A DNA stretch of 43,479 nt from Cohnella phaseoli. GTDB lineage: Bacteria > Bacillota > Bacilli > Paenibacillales > Paenibacillaceae. The notes under the pieces are model-generated. The model was not told the DNA's origin and ran no database searches. It worked only from the letters and a program-made list of their open reading frames with translations. Every line of letters starts with the position of its first letter. The stretch's first letter is position 1. This document shows positions 39,916 to 43,479 of this stretch, piece by piece. Made by a program: the position numbers and the translations under genes. Location of the stretch: NCBI RefSeq assembly GCF_003386235.1, contig NZ_QRDZ01000052.1:1-43479 (forward strand), given 5' to 3'.

Positions 39916-41325
39916 CTAAGCGATCTGATGAATGGACCAGACAATGCCTTCGTTCTCGACGCCGCCCAGCGATATGTTGATCGTTAGCGTATCCGCCGCA
40001 TACACCAACACGACCGTATCCCCCGCATTCAGCTCGACGTCTCCCGCCAGCGTAATCTCGCCGCTGCCGAGAATTACCCTGAGGGTTAGAAGCAGCGCAA
40101 TGTTGACATTCAACAGTGGAAAAATACCGGTTATAAGTTCCGTGACGACGGGAGAGGTTCTACGCACTCTAAAAGAAGGATACACGCCGGCGCCCAACTG
40201 GACGCTCAGAGCGGCGACGGTAGTGTAGTTGATCGTGGCCTTCACCGAATATCTACCCGTTGCCGGAACGGTGAACACGCCTGTTGTCGCGTTAAAGGCC
40301 GCATTCCCATAGTAAGGGCTGGCCGTGGACCAGTTTGTCAGAGTAGCATTGGCACTGACGCTAACATTGTTGATTCTCGCGGAAAAACCATTGGTTGCAA
40401 AGTTGGGACCCGTCGGGCCTCTGGAGCCCGTCGCACCTCTTGGGCCGGTTGGACCCGTGGGACCTTTTGGACCGGTCGCACCTCTCGGACCGATCGGGCC
40501 AGTTGCGCCTGTAGGGCCAGTTGGGCCCGTTGGACCTGCTGCGCCGGTCGGGCCAGTTGCGCCCGTGTCGCCCGTTGGCCCCGTTGGACCTGTTGGTCCC
40601 GTTGGACCGGTTGCGCCTGTTGCGCCTGTTGGACCCGTTGGGCCTGTTGCGCCTGTTGGACCCGTTGCGCCTGTTGGTCCCGTTGGACCGGTTGGACCTG
40701 TTGCGCCGGTCGGGCCAGTTGCGCCCGTTTCGCCCGTTGGCCCCGTTGGACCTGTTGGTCCCGTTGGACCGGTTGCGCCTGTTGCGCCTGTTGGACCCGT
40801 TGGGCCTGTTGCGCCTGTTGGACCCGTTGCGCCTGTTGGTCCCGTTGGACCGGTTGGACCTGTTGCGCCGGTCGGGCCAGTTGCGCCCGTTTCGCCCGTT
40901 GGCCCCGTTGGACCCGTTGCGCCGGTTGGGCCGGTTGGACCTGTAACGCCGGTTGGACCCGTTGGGCCTGTTGCGCCTGTTGGACCCGTTGGGCCTATTG
41001 CGCCTGTTGGACCCGTTGCGCCTGTTGGTCCCGTTGGACCGGTTGGACCTGTTGGTCCTGTTGGACCCGTTGGGCCTGCAACGCCAGTTGGACCTGTTGG
41101 ACCCGTTGGCCCGGTCGGACCCGTTGGACCCGTTGGCCCGGTCGGACCCGTTGGACCGGTTGGGCCGGTCGGGCCGATAGGTTCGTCCGTACCGTCGCAA
41201 AACAATGGAGGACAGCAGGGGGCGCATTGCTTTTTATGAGAAACACCGTAAACAACACCACTCTCGTTCTCGCAGCTGGAGCAGCAGTCGGAGGTGCTTC
41301 CCGTTTTACCGCAGCATGACTTCAT
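39916..41325 (-). CDS. Collagen-like spore-surface protein with Cys-rich N-terminus (BclA-like)
   Basis: A 469-residue fibrous protein. Residues 1-43 contain nine cysteines, including three CC pairs (C4-C5, C14-C15, C37-C38). Residues 51 to about 306 are some 85 uninterrupted Gly-X-Thr/Arg triplets (mostly GPT and GAT), a collagen triple helix and likely glycosylation platform. Residues about 308-469 form a beta-rich C1q/BclA-like trimerisation domain (FSARINNVSVSANATLTNWS, GVFTVPATGRYSVKATIN, LNAGDTVVLVYAADTLTINI). The ATG at 41325 has gggggcgg about 8 nt upstream. In B. cereus, a BclA-like protein forms tip fibrils on L-ENA; the neighbouring ENA genes suggest the same partnership here, with the N-terminal cysteines as disulfide anchor (inference). 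Confidence 0.85.
   Translation of the reverse strand: MKSCCGKTGSTSDCCSSCENESGVVYGVSHKKQCAPCCPPLFCDGTDEPIGPTGPTGPTGPTGPTGPTGPTGPTGPTGPTGVAGPTGPTGPTGPTGPTGPTGATGPTGAIGPTGPTGATGPTGPTGVTGPTGPTGATGPTGPTGETGATGPTGATGPTGPTGPTGATGPTGATGPTGPTGATGATGPTGPTGPTGPTGETGATGPTGATGPTGPTGPTGATGPTGATGPTGPTGATGATGPTGPTGPTGPTGDTGATGPTGAAGPTGPTGPTGATGPIGPRGATGPKGPTGPTGPRGATGSRGPTGPNFATNGFSARINNVSVSANATLTNWSTASPYYGNAAFNATTGVFTVPATGRYSVKATINYTTVAALSVQLGAGVYPSFRVRRTSPVVTELITGIFPLLNVNIALLLTLRVILGSGEITLAGDVELNAGDTVVLVYAADTLTINISLGGVENEGIVWSIHQIA
40568..40913. repeat. 162-bp tandem duplication inside the collagen region
   Basis: Two apparently identical 162-bp units (40568-40729 and 40730-40891) are followed by the first 22 bp of a third. 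Each unit encodes 54 residues, or 18 Gly-X-Y triplets, so gain or loss keeps the frame. The lack of divergence indicates recent expansion. Confidence 0.85.
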
Positions 41326-41880
41326 TCCGTCCGCCCCCAATCGCCATGCCCGATGTACAGGCTCTTACTAACTATTCAATGTTCCTTTCTTTCATTTTGA
41401 TTGCGCTCCTGCCGCTGCCTGCTAGATTGATTCATTTATCACGTTACGGACATTGGCCGCAGCTACCTGTCCATTACATCCAAGTCTATCGTCGCTTGAA
41501 ATGATTGGCCGCCTACCTCCGCCCCCCCACGCTAGCTCAATTGATCCTCGCCCGTTTTATAGTACAGGTCTATTTCGATGGACGCATCCGGCGCAACGTA
41601 CGAACGTGAAGTCGTTATGGGGGAGGAGGACTTCCGGAGGATTCGATTCAGGAGGACATAATCCGGCTGGCATGACCCGGCGCCACCCCTTTGTTTGTTG
41701 CAATGACGAGCCGCGCTTGGTACACTGGCAGTAACTTGGGAGGTGCCGGTTTTGACCCATTCCATCCGTTTAAGATAGTGCAAGAATGAATGAGCAGCTC
41801 AGCCGTTTTTTTGTGAAAATGGCATGAGTTTATTGGCGTTTCATTTTTCGCGCAATGTATAAACGAAGGGATGGTTTTTT
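41326..41880. other. Intergenic region between the collagen-like and MFS genes
   Basis: A 555-bp stretch in which I see no convincing gene. The short frames present lack ribosome sites and family features. It must hold the promoter of the minus-strand collagen-like gene and, near 41835-41870, that of the MFS gene. I could not identify a convincing sporulation sigma-K or sigma-E promoter by eye. Confidence 0.5.
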
Positions 41881-43101
41881 ATGGCGACCAATTGGAAAAA
41901 GACATTCACGATTCTGTTCTCTGGACAGATTTTCTCTATACTAACCAGCTCCATGGTGCAATTCGCGATCATCTGGCATTTGACGGCCACGACGGAATCT
42001 GCCGTTGTGCTGACGATGGCCGGATTGGTCGGTTTTCTGCCGCAAGCGATTCTCGGTCCTTTCATCGGCGTATGGTTGGACAGATGGAACCGCAAGCTCA
42101 CCATGATCGCAGCCGACAGCTCGATCGCCCTGTTCAGCCTCATTCTGGGGTTGTACTACTATTTCGGCGACCCTAGCCTAGGGTTTGTCTATGTCATTTT
42201 GCTGATTCGTTCAATCGCTTCCGCCTTTCACGCTCCTGCGCTGCAGGCGGCCATACCGTTGCTTGCCCCTGAAGATCAACTGACCCGGGTCGCAGGCTGG
42301 CACCAAATGGTGTTCTCGGTATCGACGGTGATTGGTCCGGCTCTCGGCATTGCCGTATACTCAGCCGCTTCTCTAGGCGTTGTGCTGTTCTTGGACGTTG
42401 TGGGCGCGTTGATCGCGAATCTCATGCTCCTATTTGTTCCTATTCGTCAGTCGAAGCCCGAAGTTCAGGAGGCTCCCCATTTTCTCAACGAGTTTAAGCT
42501 GGGATGGAAAACCTTCGTGCAAGCGCGTCCCATCGTCATCATCACCGCAGCTACCGCGGTGTTCAGCATCGTCTTCATGCCTTTGGCCACATTGTTTCCA
42601 TTCATGACGCTGTCCCATTTCGGACGCGGCGGATATAGCGCCAGCCTGATTGAAGCGGTGTTCAGCGTAGGGATGATTCTCGGCGGTTTACTGCTGGCCG
42701 TCATGGCTTCTAAATGGAAGGATATCACCTATATTTGCTGGAGCTTGGTCATTATCGGATTAACTTGCTTGGCAAGCGGTATGATCGGCCCCGGCGCTTT
42801 CGTTGTTTTTATCGCTCTATCGTTCCTGATGGGGGCGGCCTCTCCGTTCTTCAACGGCCCTTATATGGCGATGATCCAAAAAGCGTACGCTCCGGAAATG
42901 CTAGGGCGGGTCATTTCGCTGGTCACCAGCGTCATGCTCCTGGCTTCCCCGATCGGGCTGCTGCTGGCTGGTCCGCTCGTCGATAAATATGGCATACAGT
43001 CTTGGTTCTTCTGGTCGGGAGTCGTAACGGTACTGACCGGAGCGTTACTCTTAGCGAGCTTCAAGAAACTGCAGGTTTCCGATCCCGCTCCCCAGTCGTA
43101 A
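41881..43101 (+). CDS. MFS transporter (macrolide efflux MefA-like)
   Basis: A 406-residue major facilitator with twelve hydrophobic segments. The start FTILFSGQIFSILTSSMVQF and the loop-2/3 motif GPFIGVWLDRWNRKLTMIAA place it in the MFS_3/MefA-like group of drug exporters. VGWHQMVFSVSTVIGPALGI-like sequence in segment 5 (AGWHQMVFSV, then IGPALG) fits antiporter motif C. The ATG follows aaggga at about 10 nt. It is monocistronic, with an inverted repeat downstream. The substrate is not known; a macrolide or another amphiphile is possible from the family. Confidence 0.87.
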   Translation: MATNWKKTFTILFSGQIFSILTSSMVQFAIIWHLTATTESAVVLTMAGLVGFLPQAILGPFIGVWLDRWNRKLTMIAADSSIALFSLILGLYYYFGDPSLGFVYVILLIRSIASAFHAPALQAAIPLLAPEDQLTRVAGWHQMVFSVSTVIGPALGIAVYSAASLGVVLFLDVVGALIANLMLLFVPIRQSKPEVQEAPHFLNEFKLGWKTFVQARPIVIITAATAVFSIVFMPLATLFPFMTLSHFGRGGYSASLIEAVFSVGMILGGLLLAVMASKWKDITYICWSLVIIGLTCLASGMIGPGAFVVFIALSFLMGAASPFFNGPYMAMIQKAYAPEMLGRVISLVTSVMLLASPIGLLLAGPLVDKYGIQSWFFWSGVVTVLTGALLLASFKKLQVSDPAPQS

Positions 43102-43160
43102 ATATGCCCGTTGTCCGTTGTCGGACTCAAAGTGACAGGGAAGATCTCCCTCCAATGCTA

Positions 43161-43212
43161 TACGCCCCTGAAATCGGAATGGGGAAACCCAAAGTGATTT
43201 CAGGAGCGTATG
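43161..43212. terminator. Inverted repeat downstream of the MFS gene
   Basis: atacgcccctgaaatc (43161-43176) pairs with gatttcaggagcgtat (43197-43212) with one mismatch. No T-tract follows. It could be a terminator or part of a mobile-element end, since IS66 sequence lies just beyond. Confidence 0.5.
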
Positions 43213-43299
43213 AGGGAGTGTCTACTAGCTATGATTGATCCACAGTAACTCGAATCAGGCTCAAACAGCGGAAGTTTTTGTAGGGAAAATCGTTACTAC

Positions 43300-43479
43300 T
43301 TAGGTACCCTGGGGGAAAGCGAAGTTGTCTTGGAAAATTGCAATGAGCGACGGAAGGACAGGAAGACCTTGTTTGCGCAATGTGGAAATAAATCCATGAG
43401 CGCGCGCAAATTGATGCGCCCCCTCCCAAGTACGGAATGAGCCGGATACTTTTTGCTTCACCTTGGTCATCCGCAAATC
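43300..43479 (-). mobile_element. IS66-family transposase, C-terminal end (cut by the window)
   Basis: The minus strand encodes 59 residues up to a TAA at 43300-43302. The sequence RMTKVKQKVSGSFRTWEGAH, followed by FARAHGFISTLRKQG and LPSLIAIFQ, is the signature end of IS66-type TnpC transposases, where a conserved block reads VKQKVSGGFRT. The rest of the gene lies beyond the window, so completeness cannot be judged. The expected right terminal repeat should be found between here and the MFS gene but was not identified. Confidence 0.82.

Noticed and set aside
40400..41180. Regular short repeats that might suggest a CRISPR array
   Set aside because: The repeats are 9-bp Gly-X-Y codon triplets and a 162-bp coding duplication, without unique spacers or cas genes.
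40325..41239. A 304-codon plus-strand frame of Val-Gly-Pro repeats
   Set aside because: It is the mirror of the collagen repeat on the coding strand. The minus-strand product has a ribosome site, a Cys-rich head and a C-terminal domain, while the mirror frame has none.
41532..41783. An 83-codon minus-strand frame between the collagen-like and MFS genes
   Set aside because: There is no ribosome site, signal or known motif, and its composition is not protein-like.

Overview
The window looks like chromosome from a spore-forming, moderately GC-rich Bacillota of the Paenibacillaceae (Paenibacillus or Cohnella-like). The signs are strong AGGAGG-type ribosome sites with ATG, GTG and TTG starts, lipoboxes on solute-binding proteins, a YesN-type response regulator with its sensor kinase, FeuABC/Btr-type iron genes, a DUF3992 spore-appendage cluster and a yybP-ykoY leader. 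No rRNA, tRNA or CRISPR array is visible.

Layout. 1-2.9 kb: a tandem 42-bp repeat, topB, and a 165-bp MITE-like palindromic element that supplies the topB stop codon. 2.9-8.5 kb: a ferri-catecholate uptake locus (AraC/SBP sensor, binding protein, two permeases, trilactone esterase) with Fur boxes and no ATPase gene. 8.5-12 kb: an SDR gene, then an AT-richer patch with a small secreted His/Cys protein and an M28 lipoprotein peptidase. 12-18.6 kb: an AraC-type response regulator and histidine kinase beside an AfuABC-type ABC transporter; I infer a phosphorylated organic substrate rather than iron. 18.7-27 kb: small metabolic and regulatory genes (DUF2306, HxlR plus MDR dehydrogenase, LysR plus dapA-like, WYL plus ABM monooxygenase, DinB, membrane protein-TetR-SRPBCC operon, DUF2277). 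27-31.6 kb: Fur-box ferredoxin-NADP reductase, polysaccharide deacetylase, aldo/keto reductase, ECF sigma plus anti-sigma. 31.7-36.2 kb: diguanylate cyclase, then a second AraC/SBP sensor beside its own paralogous siderophore-binding lipoprotein, each with a Fur box. 36.4-37.4 kb: Mn riboswitch and TerC-family gene. 38.2-41.3 kb: two S-ENA subunit genes, a third divergent ENA-like gene and a Cys-rich collagen-like protein. 41.9-43.5 kb: an MFS transporter and the end of an IS66 transposase that runs off the window.

Two themes stand out. The first is iron: five good Fur boxes, two independent cytoplasmic siderophore sensors, a catecholate importer with its esterase, and a reductase that could serve released iron. 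Both uptake loci lack an ATPase and must borrow one encoded elsewhere. The second is a compact spore-surface module in which disulfide-linked ENA pilins lie next to a collagen-like protein with nine N-terminal cysteines, a plausible fibre-plus-decoration system. All functions are read from sequence motifs; no searches could be run.
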